This document shows positions 15,549 to 24,863 of a stretch of 64,000 bases of DNA, piece by piece. The translations under genes and the position numbers were made by a program. Under the pieces are notes generated by a model. It was not told the DNA's origin and did no database searches. It saw only the letters and a list, made by a program, of their open reading frames with translations. Within the stretch, counting starts at the first letter, position 1. Each line of letters begins with the position of its first letter. Source of the DNA: Deferribacter desulfuricans SSM1 (lineage in GTDB: Bacteria > Chrysiogenota > Deferribacteres > Deferribacterales > Deferribacteraceae); assembly GCF_000010985.1 (NCBI RefSeq), contig NC_013939.1:1269501-1333500 (forward strand), written 5' to 3'.

Positions 15549-18500
15549 ATGAAAAAAAGAAAAATACTTGCAGCAAACAGAGGTGAAATTGCAATAAGGA
15601 TTTTTAGAGCAGCAACAGAATTAGGTTTTAGCACAGTTGCAATTTACTCAGAAGAAGATAAATACTCACTACACAGGTACAAAGCTGATGAAGCTTATTT
15701 TGTTGGAAAAGGTTTAGACCCTGTTTCTGCTTATTTAAATATAGATGAGATTGTAGATTTATGCGTCAGGAAAAAAATAGAGTTTGTTCACCCAGGATAC
15801 GGCTTTTTGGCTGAATCTTATGAATTTGCAGAAAAATGTCAAAAAACTGGCATAAAATTTATAGGACCCTCTCCAGAAACTATAAAAATTTTTGGAGACA
15901 AAAAGATAGCAAAAGATCTTGCCAAAGAATGTGGAGTGCCAGTTATTGAAGGTTCAGACATAATAAACTCTCTTGAAGAAGCAAAATCTTTAGCTAAATC
16001 TATAGGCTATCCACTCATGATAAAAGCGACTGCTGGAGGTGGTGGAAGAGGTATTAGAATTGTACATAATGAAAAAGAATTAGCAGAAAACTTTGATTCT
16101 GCAAAATCTGAAGCTTTTAAAGCCTTTGCAAATGATGATGTAATATTAGAAAAGTATATAGAAAAACCAAAACATATAGAAGTTCAACTTTTAGCAGACA
16201 AATATGGAAATATTGTACACCTTTATGAAAGGGATTGTTCTATACAGAGAAGGCATCAAAAATTAATAGAAATAGCACCAGCTTTTACCATACCAGAAAA
16301 AGTATTAAACCAAATGTATGAAGCCGCAATTGAAATAGGTAAAAAATCTCATTTAGTTAGTGCTGCCACAGTGGAATTTTTAGTAGATAAAAATAACAAT
16401 TTCTATTTTTTAGAAGTAAACCCAAGAATACAGGTTGAACATACCATTACAGAGTTAGTCACTGGGGTAGATATCGTTCAATCACAGATTTTTATTGCCG
16501 ATGGTAAAAAACTTTCGGATAAAGAAATAAATTTAAAAAGTCAAAAAGATATCACTAAACACGGTTACTCAATTCAGTGTAGAATTACAACCGAAGATCC
16601 AGAAAATAACTTTATGCCAGACACAGGAACATTAGAAGTTTATAGATCAGCATCTGGCTTTGGTATAAGATTAGATGCAGGAAACGCATATACAAACGCA
16701 AAAATTACCCCCTATTACGATTCTTTATTAGTAAAAGTTTCATCTTGGGCTATTACTTTTGAACAAGCTGCTAAAAAAATGCTTAGAGCTTTAAGTGAAT
16801 TTAGAGTTAGAGGTGTAAAAACAAATATTCAATTTTTAGAAAATGTGATATCGCATCCGAACTTTTTGTCTGGTAACTTCGATACAACATTTGTAGATAA
16901 TACAAAAGAACTTTTCGTTTTTAGAAAAAGGCGAGATAGAGCAACAAAAGCACTTAAATTTTTAGGGAATAACATAGTTAATAACCCTTCTAATGCCAAA
17001 ATTCCTGATGATATGGTTTTGCCAGAAATTAAACCTCCTGTAATCAAATATGGTGAAAAAATACCAGCTGGAACAAGAGATATTCTACTTAGGAGAGGTG
17101 TCGAAGGGGTTTTAGATTTTATACAAAAGTCAAAGGAAACTCTGTTTACAGATACTACCTTTAGGGATGCTCACCAATCACTTCTTGCTACAAGACTTAG
17201 GACTTTTGACATGCTCCAAATAGCCGATGCCTACGCTCATCATATGCATCATCTTTTTTCTCTTGAAATGTGGGGTGGAGCTACCTTTGATGTGGCTTAC
17301 AGATTTTTAAAAGAGTCTCCATGGGAAAGGTTAAGATTACTAAAAGATAAAATTCCAAATATACTTTTTCAAATGCTTATTAGGGCTTCAAATGCCGTAG
17401 GTTATACAAATTATCCTGATAATGTGGTAAAAAAATTCATAGAGTTGTCAGCTAAAAATGGTATTGATGTTTTTAGGATTTTTGACTGTTTCAACTGGAC
17501 AGCTCAAATTATCCCTGTAATCGAAGAGGTAAAAAAACAAGGTAAAATCGCCGAAGCTGCAATTTGTTATACTGGAGATATATTAGATACAAAAAGAGAT
17601 AAGTATTCGCTTAAGTATTATGTAAACTTAGCAAAAGAGCTTGCTGATGCTGGGACAGATATTTTGGCAATAAAAGACATGGCTGGATTGGTAAAACCTT
17701 ATGCAGCCAAAAAACTAATTAAAGCGATAAAAGAGGAAACAGGCTTGCCTATACATTTTCATACACATGATACAAGTGGTAATGGAGAAAGTGCCATACT
17801 TATGGCTATAGAATCAGGCGCTGATATTGTTGATGCAGCAATTAGTTCCATGAGTGGATTAACAAGTCAGCCAAACTTAAACTCCATAGTAGCAGCTTTG
17901 GACAATACAGAACATCAATCCTCGATAGACAAAGAATGGGCTCAAAAAATCTCTGACTATTTTGAAAGGGTCAGAAGGTATTACTTCCCATTTGAAAGTG
18001 GATTAAAAGCAGCAACTGCAGAAGTATATGAGCATGAAATCCCAGGTGGCCAATATTCAAACCTTGTAGTTCAGGTGGAAGCCTTAGGTTTACTTGATAG
18101 ATGGGAAGAAGTAAGAAAAATGTACAAAGAAGTAAATGAAGCTCTTGGTGATATAATAAAAGTTACACCATCATCAAAAGTAGTGGGTGATTTAGCACTT
18201 TTCTTAGTAAGAAACAATCTAACAATTAATGACTTGTACGAAAAAGGGGACACCCTATCCTTCCCTGATTCAGTTGTAAGTTTTTTTAAAGGTTATTTAG
18301 GCCAACCTTATGGAGGATTTAACGAAAAATTGCAAAAAATTGTACTTAAAGATGAAAAACCTATTACATGCCGTCCTGGTGAGCTTTTAGAACCTTTTGA
18401 CTTTGAAAAAGCTAAAAAAGAATTAGAGTCAAAATTTAAAAATCACAGTTTTACAGACGAAGATTTGATCTCTTATGCACTTTATCCGAAGGTTTTTGAA

Positions 18501-18983
18501 GACTATATCAAGTTTGTGGATGAATATGGTGATGGAGCTATTTTTGATACAAAATCATTCTTTTATCCATTGAAGCCTGGTGAAGAGATTAGCGTTGATA
18601 TAGAAGAAGGGAAAACTCTAATTATTAAATACATTGGGGTAAGTGAAGTTGACGAAAAAGGTTATAGAAGACTGTTTTTTGAGTTAAATGGTCAACCAAG
18701 AACAGTATCTGTAAAAGATGAAAAAATCTCTGACATTATTAAATCTAATGTTAAAGGAGATATTACTAACCCAAAACATATCTGTGCCACAATGCCAGGC
18801 AAAATTGTAAAAATATTTGTAAAAGAAGGTGATGAAGTTAAAAAAGGTGATTTATTAGTTATCACAGAAGCAATGAAAATTGAAACAAAAATAAATGCTA
18901 ACTGTGATGGAAAAGTAGAAGAGCTCCTCCTGCACGAGGGGGATAAAATAGAAGCTGGCGATTTAATCCTGAAGCTGTCCTAA
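15549..18983 (+). CDS. pyc: Pyruvate carboxylase, single chain
   Basis: 1144 aa, full length; GGGAGGG precedes the ATG. Domain order: biotin carboxylase (about 1-450) with ATP-grasp KATAGGGGRGIRIV and EVNPRIQVEHTITE; carboxyltransferase (about 530-970) with TTFRDAHQSLLATRLR, DVFRIFDCFNWT and HFHTHDTSGNGE; biotinyl domain (about 1070-1144) with EAMKIET, K1110 being the biotinylated lysine. The reaction is pyruvate + HCO3- + ATP to oxaloacetate. The stretch GYTNYPDNVVKKF separates it from oxaloacetate decarboxylase alpha. It appears monocistronic. Biotin comes from the cluster at 42-47.5 kb. Confidence 0.97.
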   Translation: MKKRKILAANRGEIAIRIFRAATELGFSTVAIYSEEDKYSLHRYKADEAYFVGKGLDPVSAYLNIDEIVDLCVRKKIEFVHPGYGFLAESYEFAEKCQKTGIKFIGPSPETIKIFGDKKIAKDLAKECGVPVIEGSDIINSLEEAKSLAKSIGYPLMIKATAGGGGRGIRIVHNEKELAENFDSAKSEAFKAFANDDVILEKYIEKPKHIEVQLLADKYGNIVHLYERDCSIQRRHQKLIEIAPAFTIPEKVLNQMYEAAIEIGKKSHLVSAATVEFLVDKNNNFYFLEVNPRIQVEHTITELVTGVDIVQSQIFIADGKKLSDKEINLKSQKDITKHGYSIQCRITTEDPENNFMPDTGTLEVYRSASGFGIRLDAGNAYTNAKITPYYDSLLVKVSSWAITFEQAAKKMLRALSEFRVRGVKTNIQFLENVISHPNFLSGNFDTTFVDNTKELFVFRKRRDRATKALKFLGNNIVNNPSNAKIPDDMVLPEIKPPVIKYGEKIPAGTRDILLRRGVEGVLDFIQKSKETLFTDTTFRDAHQSLLATRLRTFDMLQIADAYAHHMHHLFSLEMWGGATFDVAYRFLKESPWERLRLLKDKIPNILFQMLIRASNAVGYTNYPDNVVKKFIELSAKNGIDVFRIFDCFNWTAQIIPVIEEVKKQGKIAEAAICYTGDILDTKRDKYSLKYYVNLAKELADAGTDILAIKDMAGLVKPYAAKKLIKAIKEETGLPIHFHTHDTSGNGESAILMAIESGADIVDAAISSMSGLTSQPNLNSIVAALDNTEHQSSIDKEWAQKISDYFERVRRYYFPFESGLKAATAEVYEHEIPGGQYSNLVVQVEALGLLDRWEEVRKMYKEVNEALGDIIKVTPSSKVVGDLALFLVRNNLTINDLYEKGDTLSFPDSVVSFFKGYLGQPYGGFNEKLQKIVLKDEKPITCRPGELLEPFDFEKAKKELESKFKNHSFTDEDLISYALYPKVFEDYIKFVDEYGDGAIFDTKSFFYPLKPGEEISVDIEEGKTLIIKYIGVSEVDEKGYRRLFFELNGQPRTVSVKDEKISDIIKSNVKGDITNPKHICATMPGKIVKIFVKEGDEVKKGDLLVITEAMKIETKINANCDGKVEELLLHEGDKIEAGDLILKLS

Positions 18984-18993
18984 AAGGGCAGCT
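18973..18993 (+). terminator. Possible hairpin at the pyc stop codon
   Basis: AGCTGTCC (18973-18980) pairs with GGGCAGCT (18986-18993), with one G-U pair. The loop TAAAA contains the stop codon. No T-run follows directly, so terminator function is uncertain. Confidence 0.35.
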
Positions 18994-19010
18994 CCCCCTC
19001 ATAAAATTTT

Positions 19011-19811
19011 CTAATCTTTCTTTACATGGACATCCATCTGAGGATAAGGGATTACAACACCCTCTGCATCAAATCTCTCTTTTATCCTTTCTAACAAATC
19101 AAACTTGACAGCCCAATAATCAGAAGCTTTTACCCAAGGCCTTACAACAATATTGATAGAGCTATCAGCAAGCTCAGCAACTGCAATTGTGCACGCAGGT
19201 TCTTTTAAAATCCTTCCATCACTGTTTACTATTTTCTCTAAAATAGCCTTTGCCTTCTTAATATCAGATTCATAGCTAATCCCAATTGTTAGATCGACAC
19301 GCCTAGTATCATTTGCAGAAAAATTTGTGATGGGATTACCTATAATACTTGAGTTTGGCACAATAATCTTTTTGTTATCAGGAGTTAATAATTCAGTATT
19401 GAAGATAGAAATTTTCTGAACACTACCCGAAATACCACCAACTTCTACAAAATCCCCAACCTTAAAAGGCTTTGTCAATAATATCAATACTCCAGAACCA
19501 AAATTTGACAAATTACTCTGCAATGATAAACCAATAGCAAGAGTGGCAGCACCAATAATAGCAGCTAAAGATGTAGTCTTAAACCCAAGAGTATTTAAAG
19601 CAATTACAACTGAAATTATAAAAAGTGCATAATAGAGTAAATCAGATAAAAAATCTACAAGCATCTCATCAGCGTTTGCTTTTTTCAAACCCAAACCAGC
19701 AAGCTTTGAAATTTTCTTTGATAAAAACCTACCCACAATGATTATTAAAATAGCCAAAACAACTTTTATTGTATAGCCAATCAAAATACCCCTATAAACA
19801 TTCCAGTCCAT
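19011..19811 (-). CDS. Small-conductance mechanosensitive channel, MscS family
   Basis: 266 aa from the ATG at 19811, preceded by AAGGAGG. The three-helix MscS layout is clear: TM3 AAIIGAATLAIGLSLQSNLS, then NFGSGVLILLTKPFKVGDFV into the beta domain and PNSSIIGNPITNFS. The length matches E. coli MscS. It acts as an emergency osmolyte release valve in the inner membrane. It is divergent from a second MscS-type gene at 20267. Confidence 0.93.
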   Translation of the reverse strand: MDWNVYRGILIGYTIKVVLAILIIIVGRFLSKKISKLAGLGLKKANADEMLVDFLSDLLYYALFIISVVIALNTLGFKTTSLAAIIGAATLAIGLSLQSNLSNFGSGVLILLTKPFKVGDFVEVGGISGSVQKISIFNTELLTPDNKKIIVPNSSIIGNPITNFSANDTRRVDLTIGISYESDIKKAKAILEKIVNSDGRILKEPACTIAVAELADSSINIVVRPWVKASDYWAVKFDLLERIKERFDAEGVVIPYPQMDVHVKKD

Positions 19812-19847
19812 CAAAACCTCCTTTATTTTTTAAAAACTCTATGTTAA

Positions 19848-19862
19848 TATAATGTTATGATG
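19848..19862 (+). promoter_or_regulatory. -10 element placed to give a leaderless or near-leaderless mRNA
   Basis: TATAAT (19848-19853) lies only three bases before ATG 19857 and six before the second in-frame ATG at 19860. Transcription would begin near 19860, making the second ATG the 5' end. There is no ribosome binding site, and the -35 region is poor. Confidence 0.35.
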
Positions 19863-20267
19863 GTAAAATTCAAGAAAGAGTTATTAGAAAAAATAATTGA
19901 TAACTTTGAAAAATTTTATATCCATATAATGCCTCACAAAAATTTAGTTATTGGCAATAGAGGTCTGATAGACCAAGAAAAAGAAAAAGGTCTAATGCTT
20001 GTCTTTGGCCCCTATTCTTACAAAGAGTTTAGATGGGATGATGAAAATATTTATGTTTCAATGAGATTTTCTGGAGTTTGGGAATACTTGATTATTCCAT
20101 TTGAATCAATTGTGTCTGTTTTTGACGATCCATTAAATCCAAGTTTTGTAATCAGTTTTAGATATACTCCAGAAGAAAAAGAGGTAGAAGAAGAAAAACC
20201 AAAAGTTGAAAAAATAAAAGAAAATGAAAAGGTTATTAAATTAAACTTCCCACGGAAAAATAAATAA
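19857..20267 (+). CDS. SspB-like ClpXP adaptor
   Basis: 136 aa. The core MLVFGPYSYKEFRWDDENIY, then VSMRFSGVWEYLIIPFESIV and FDDPLNPSFVISFRY follows the SspB pattern (hydrophobic strand, FGGVPE-like turn, VPF, FDPS..F). The C-terminus (about 105-136) is a charged Lys/Glu tail ending KLNFPRKNK, as in SspB, where a flexible tail contacts ClpX. Family role: tethering ssrA-tagged or other substrates to ClpXP. It overlaps the downstream mscS start by one base (TAATG). Start choice between the two adjacent ATG codons is open. Confidence 0.75.
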   Translation: MMVKFKKELLEKIIDNFEKFYIHIMPHKNLVIGNRGLIDQEKEKGLMLVFGPYSYKEFRWDDENIYVSMRFSGVWEYLIIPFESIVSVFDDPLNPSFVISFRYTPEEKEVEEEKPKVEKIKENEKVIKLNFPRKNK

Positions 20268-21367
20268 TGAATAATTTTTTTGCCTCATTAACAGAATTTT
20301 TAAACTACACAATTATTGATATAAAATTGAAAAAGCTTTTAATATTTTTTGGTATCCTTTTTGTATTTTTTCTTTTAAAGCAAATCTTATCTAAAATATT
20401 ATTTAAATCTATCAAAAAGTTAACAGCTAAAACCAAAACAGAAATAGATGACTATTTAATAGAATCTATTGAAAAACCTCTAAAGCTAATAATTGTTATG
20501 ATTGGATTTCATATTGCATTTTTATATTTGAATCTTCCTCCCAATCCTCAACAGCTTGTATCTCATGTTATAAATTCGTTTATAATCTTTGCTATATTTT
20601 GGGCTCTGTACAAATCAGAAACTATAATTAGCAACTCAATTGAAAAATATTTTAAAGAAAGAAATTACGAATTGATAGAGAGCTTTTTGCCGTTCATTAA
20701 TAAATTTATAAAAGTTACTATCATAATTTTTGGAGTTATTTTTATTATTCAAGAGTGGGGTTATAATGTAGGAGCATTAATAACAGGGCTTGGTATTGGT
20801 GGAGTTGCTGTAGCTCTTGCTGCAAAAGATACCCTCGCAAACTTTTTTGGTAGTATAATGATACTTATTGATAGACCCTTTAGAGTAGGTGATTGGATAA
20901 TATGTAATAATATCGAAGGGATTGTTGAAGATATTGGCTTTAGAAGTACAAGAGTAAGGACTTTTGCAAAAGCCCTTGTTTCTATACCAAATTCTATTGT
21001 AGCCACTTCACCAATAACAAATTGGTCACTAAGAGACAGACGACGTATTAAAACTATAATTGGAGTAACATACTCTACACCAAGGGATAAATTAGAAAGA
21101 GTTGTTAATCAAATCAGGGAAATGTTGATAAATCATCAAGATATACATGATGAACCATTGATGGTCTATTTTACCGATTTTAATAGCAGTAGCTTGGATA
21201 TTTTTATTTATTGCTTTACTAAAACTAGCGTTTGGTCAGATTATTTGGCAATCAAGCAGGATGTGAATTTAAAAATCATGGAAATTTTAGAAAGTTTAGA
21301 AATAGAATTTGCTTTTCCATCAACCTCTATTTATGTAGAAAAACTACCGGAAAATTTAAAAGTTTAA
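20267..21367 (+). CDS. MscS-family mechanosensitive channel (larger type)
   Basis: 366 aa. Several N-terminal helices precede the conserved pore helix region VGALITGLGIGGVAVALAAK and the beta domain (DTLANFFGSIMILIDRPFRV, VSIPNSIVATSPITNWSLRD). It is longer than the neighbouring MscS (266 aa) by extra N-terminal membrane segments. It is cotranscribed with the SspB-like gene by TAATG coupling. Its tail overlaps the end of the convergent mqnA by 12 bases. Confidence 0.92.
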   Translation: MNNFFASLTEFLNYTIIDIKLKKLLIFFGILFVFFLLKQILSKILFKSIKKLTAKTKTEIDDYLIESIEKPLKLIIVMIGFHIAFLYLNLPPNPQQLVSHVINSFIIFAIFWALYKSETIISNSIEKYFKERNYELIESFLPFINKFIKVTIIIFGVIFIIQEWGYNVGALITGLGIGGVAVALAAKDTLANFFGSIMILIDRPFRVGDWIICNNIEGIVEDIGFRSTRVRTFAKALVSIPNSIVATSPITNWSLRDRRRIKTIIGVTYSTPRDKLERVVNQIREMLINHQDIHDEPLMVYFTDFNSSSLDIFIYCFTKTSVWSDYLAIKQDVNLKIMEILESLEIEFAFPSTSIYVEKLPENLKV

Positions 21368-22150
21368 AATATCAAGTTCACAAATATTTTTAACCTCACC
21401 AATCTCATAAGCGTATTTATAAAATAGATTAAGCCCTTCAATATGCTTTTTACTCAAGTTATAATTAATAATTTCCCAGTAATCTATTATTTGATAAGGG
21501 GTTAACCCCTTAAAAAAGTAATGCTCCACAAGGGATGAAAGATTTAATTTGCTATCATTTTTTATTTTTATGAGCTCATTATAAAGTTTTTTTATAAGTT
21601 CTCTTTTTTTTGAATAGGTTTCTTTAGAAACTAACCATAAAGCATAGACAAATGGTAAGCCTGTAGCCTCATACCATATTTTACCTAAATCAAATATATA
21701 TTTAAATTCATTGTTATAATATTTATACAACGCCTTATCACCAATGTATAAAAATGCTTCACATTCATCTTTATTAGGTGAAAAATTTATTTCCACATTG
21801 TAAAATTTTTTAAAAATAATTTTTAATAGAACAATACTTGTGCCAGACTCCTCAGTTAAATAAATTTTTTTATTTTTCAAATATTTTATGTCATAGTTAG
21901 AAAATAAACATACACTTTTTACTTCTTTTAAAGAACTAATTGATATATCAGGCAAAATATAGTAGTTACCACAATTTCTAACATACTCTATACTACTACA
22001 ACATGATATATCTATCCCCCCCTCTCTTAATGCTTTGTTTAAAATAGAAGGGTAAGATTTGATAAACCTAAATTCTTCAAAATTTTTCTTTTTTAAGTTG
22101 TAAAAAATTGGGTAAACATTTGCATATTCTATCTCACCAATAATAAGCAT
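21356..22150 (-). CDS. mqnA: Chorismate dehydratase MqnA (futalosine menaquinone pathway)
   Basis: 264 aa. The periplasmic-binding-protein-like fold opens with EIEYANVYPIFYNL. It carries TEESGTSIVLLKIIFKK and the motif DLGKIWYEATGLPFVYALWL, which is diagnostic of MqnA. The reaction dehydrates chorismate to 3-enolpyruvylbenzoate, the first step toward futalosine. It is the last gene of the minus-strand run that begins at 27042. No other mqn gene is in the window. Confidence 0.9.
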   Translation of the reverse strand: MLIIGEIEYANVYPIFYNLKKKNFEEFRFIKSYPSILNKALREGGIDISCCSSIEYVRNCGNYYILPDISISSLKEVKSVCLFSNYDIKYLKNKKIYLTEESGTSIVLLKIIFKKFYNVEINFSPNKDECEAFLYIGDKALYKYYNNEFKYIFDLGKIWYEATGLPFVYALWLVSKETYSKKRELIKKLYNELIKIKNDSKLNLSSLVEHYFFKGLTPYQIIDYWEIINYNLSKKHIEGLNLFYKYAYEIGEVKNICELDILNF

Positions 22151-22151
22151 A

Positions 22152-22694
22152 TTAAACCACCAAAAATTTTATTCCTATTATGATTAAAACTACCCCACCA
22201 AGTATTTCCATCTTATCACCAAAAAATTTTCTTGATAAACTTCCAAAATAAACACCAAAGATAGAAAAAACAGCACAAACAATTCCGATTATTAGTGATG
22301 ATAAAAATATATTATTGTTTCCTACTGCTAATGTAAGTCCAACACCTAATGCATCCAAACTAGTAGCAATTGATAAATAAACCAAAGAAAAACCTCTGGT
22401 TGGATCTGATGCATAACAGTGGTCACCCTCATCTTTTATACCATCTTTTACCATCTTATAACCTATAAAAAAAAGAATAACTGCGGCAAAATAGTTTAAT
22501 CCAGCAACATAATTCTTTAATACTGTTCCAATATAAGCACCAATCAGAGGCATCATAAACTGAAATAATCCAAAATGAAAGGCTAGTCTAAAATAGTGCC
22601 TTAAGGTATTAAATTTACAACCAACTCCAAATGAGACAGAAAAAGCATCCATACTCAAAGCAAATGCAATTGCAAATACTTCTATATAATTCAT
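22152..22694 (-). CDS. mntP: Manganese efflux pump MntP
   Basis: 180 aa, six membrane helices. It carries the two duplicated acidic motifs ALSMDAFSVSFGVGC and IATSLDALGVGLTLA. It exports Mn2+ through the inner membrane. It overlaps the upstream transporter by ATGA and lies in the same run as a DtxR/MntR-type regulator gene, which fits manganese control. Confidence 0.93.
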   Translation of the reverse strand: MNYIEVFAIAFALSMDAFSVSFGVGCKFNTLRHYFRLAFHFGLFQFMMPLIGAYIGTVLKNYVAGLNYFAAVILFFIGYKMVKDGIKDEGDHCYASDPTRGFSLVYLSIATSLDALGVGLTLAVGNNNIFLSSLIIGIVCAVFSIFGVYFGSLSRKFFGDKMEILGGVVLIIIGIKFLVV

Positions 22695-24277
22695 AATATT
22701 TTAAATAATAACTCAGCATATATTAATGTAAGTATAAGTGAAAATGGATAAACTGCCGCATAACTAATAGAAGGTAACTCATTGCCAGCCATATTGTTAA
22801 CTACACCCAATGAAGGAGTAGATGTAAAACTCCCAGCAAGTAAACCCAAAAATTGTAAGCCATTCACTTTTAATTTTTTTAAAAATATATAGCTAAATAC
22901 AAAAGTTACGGTTATAAGCACAGAAAGTGATATTATAATAGGGTAAAAACTGTATTCAGATAGAGATTCGAATAAATATTTACCTGCATTTGTACCAACA
23001 GAAGTCACAAAAAGCAACTGTCCCAAAACTTTCATCAAAGTATTTGAATGTGGGGAAAGCTGCCAGACAATAGGACCTATCCTACCTACTCTGCCTAAAA
23101 TCAATGCAACCAGTAAAATCCCACCCACAAAGCTTAACTTAAACAACCCAACAAATGGTAATCCAATAGGAAACATCCCAACCAGTATCCCCATCACTAT
23201 ACCCAATGAAATTGGGAGAAAATCTGCAGCAGGAAAAGCCATTAAATTATCACCAATTAACTTTATTATTTTATCTTTATTCTTTTCAGGGCCAACAATA
23301 TATAATTTATCACCAAGCATTAGATGAACTTCAGGCATAGGGGATATATCAATCCCTGATCTTCTAATTTTAGTTATTCTCCCACCGTAAGAGTATAGTT
23401 CTTTCAATTCAGATATTTTTTTACCCACTACATCTTTATTACTAACTAAAAGCCTGTAAATTTTCATATCATCTTTAAACTCAATATTTGATTGGCATTC
23501 TTCACCAGCCACAATTTTCAATCTCTTTAGCTGTTCTTCAGTGCCAGTAGCTCTAATGATATCCCCATAATGAATCACGAAATCTTCTATAATATCATGT
23601 ATTTCGTACTCAGATTCTATCCTTTCTATAATAGTACCTGTCATCCTTTCCAAATCAGATTTTTTAATCATTTCTTTTTTAAAAATTTCATTGGTAACTC
23701 TAAAATTCTTTGTGATAATTGGAGGATTATTCTTTATAACATTTAACTTATATTTTTCGTATTCTTTATTAAAATCTATCTTAAAAATAATAGGTAATAT
23801 CCTAAACAAAATAACTGTAACAACTAATGCGAAAGGGTAAACAATACCAAATATGACAGAAATTGTGTGTGAATTTCTAACCTCCAAAGATGCAGCCAAA
23901 GCTGGAGCAGAAGTAAAAGTGCCAGTATAAATTCCGGAAGCCACATCCTCACTTAAATTGAAATACCAACAAACAACCAGTATGCCAAAATAAATCGCAC
24001 TAATAAAAATAAATGAGAAAAAATTAAGTTTTATCCCCTCTTTTTTTAAAGAATCAAAAAAACCTGGCCCTGTTTGTAAACCAATAGCATAAATAAAAAT
24101 TGCAAGACCAAAATATTTAAATATTTCAGGAATAACAACTCCATAATGTCCAGCAATTAAAGACACAATCAATAATCCAGCAATATCTAAATTAAAACTT
24201 TTAATTTTAAGGTTACCTAAAAACAAACCAATAGAAAAAAGTAAGAATATGAAAAAAACTGTATTTAAATAATCCAT
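22691..24277 (-). CDS. AspT/YidE-type membrane transporter with TrkA-C domain
   Basis: 528 aa. Two blocks of membrane helices (about 1-165 and 350-528) flank a cytoplasmic section with TrkA-C (RCK_C) sequence: VVGKKISELKELYSYGGRIT, then GDKLYIVGPEKNKDKIIKLI. The duplicated motifs GTFTSAPALAASLEV and GSFTSTPSLGVVNNMAG are typical of the aspartate:alanine exchanger family. The substrate is unknown. The start lies four bases after the TetR gene's stop. Confidence 0.85.
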   Translation of the reverse strand: MDYLNTVFFIFLLFSIGLFLGNLKIKSFNLDIAGLLIVSLIAGHYGVVIPEIFKYFGLAIFIYAIGLQTGPGFFDSLKKEGIKLNFFSFIFISAIYFGILVVCWYFNLSEDVASGIYTGTFTSAPALAASLEVRNSHTISVIFGIVYPFALVVTVILFRILPIIFKIDFNKEYEKYKLNVIKNNPPIITKNFRVTNEIFKKEMIKKSDLERMTGTIIERIESEYEIHDIIEDFVIHYGDIIRATGTEEQLKRLKIVAGEECQSNIEFKDDMKIYRLLVSNKDVVGKKISELKELYSYGGRITKIRRSGIDISPMPEVHLMLGDKLYIVGPEKNKDKIIKLIGDNLMAFPAADFLPISLGIVMGILVGMFPIGLPFVGLFKLSFVGGILLVALILGRVGRIGPIVWQLSPHSNTLMKVLGQLLFVTSVGTNAGKYLFESLSEYSFYPIIISLSVLITVTFVFSYIFLKKLKVNGLQFLGLLAGSFTSTPSLGVVNNMAGNELPSISYAAVYPFSLILTLIYAELLFKIL

Positions 24278-24281
24278 ATCA

Positions 24282-24863
24282 TCAGTTAAATGCTTTCAAA
24301 AACATATCGTATATTTTATCGATATACAAAGTTAAATCTCTACTCATACCAGTAAACACCCAAGTTGATATAACTTCATCTAATGTTCCAAAAAACATTT
24401 CTCTTGCTAAATAAACATCCAATTCAGGAGAAAAAATATTATTCTTTTTCCCCTCTTCTATAACTTCCTCAATGACTCTAAAATAGTTTCTCAAATTTTT
24501 TCTAACTTTAACACGAAGCTCAACATGTGGTTGTCTCAACTCAATCTGTAAAACTTTTGCTAAATCAGGATTATCTGTCATAATCTTTACATGATATTTA
24601 ATTAACACTTTTAATTTCTCTTTAGGATCAATAATGTTAGCAATCTCTTTTTTTGCGTTGTTAACATATTCTTCAAGTTTAATTTTAAAAATCGTTACTA
24701 GGATATCCTCTTTATTTTGGAAATAATTGTAAATAGTGCCATCAGCTACATCAGCCTCAACAGCTATGTCTTTTATTTTTGCATTATGAAAACCTTTGTT
24801 ACCAATAACTTTAATAGCAGCGTTAAGTATTCTTTCGAATTTATTTTCCTTATTATTTTCCAT
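24282..24863 (-). CDS. TetR/AcrR-family transcriptional regulator
   Basis: 193 aa. The N-terminal HTH (about 10-55) reads NAAIKVIGNKGFHNAKIKDI and DVADGTIYNYFQNKEDIL, standard for TetR. The C-terminal helices are like FadR/YfiR subgroups. GGGAGGAAAA precedes the ATG. It overlaps proC by 11 bases and is followed by the AspT-type transporter, its most likely target. The ligand is unknown. Confidence 0.9.
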   Translation of the reverse strand: MENNKENKFERILNAAIKVIGNKGFHNAKIKDIAVEADVADGTIYNYFQNKEDILVTIFKIKLEEYVNNAKKEIANIIDPKEKLKVLIKYHVKIMTDNPDLAKVLQIELRQPHVELRVKVRKNLRNYFRVIEEVIEEGKKNNIFSPELDVYLAREMFFGTLDEVISTWVFTGMSRDLTLYIDKIYDMFLKAFN

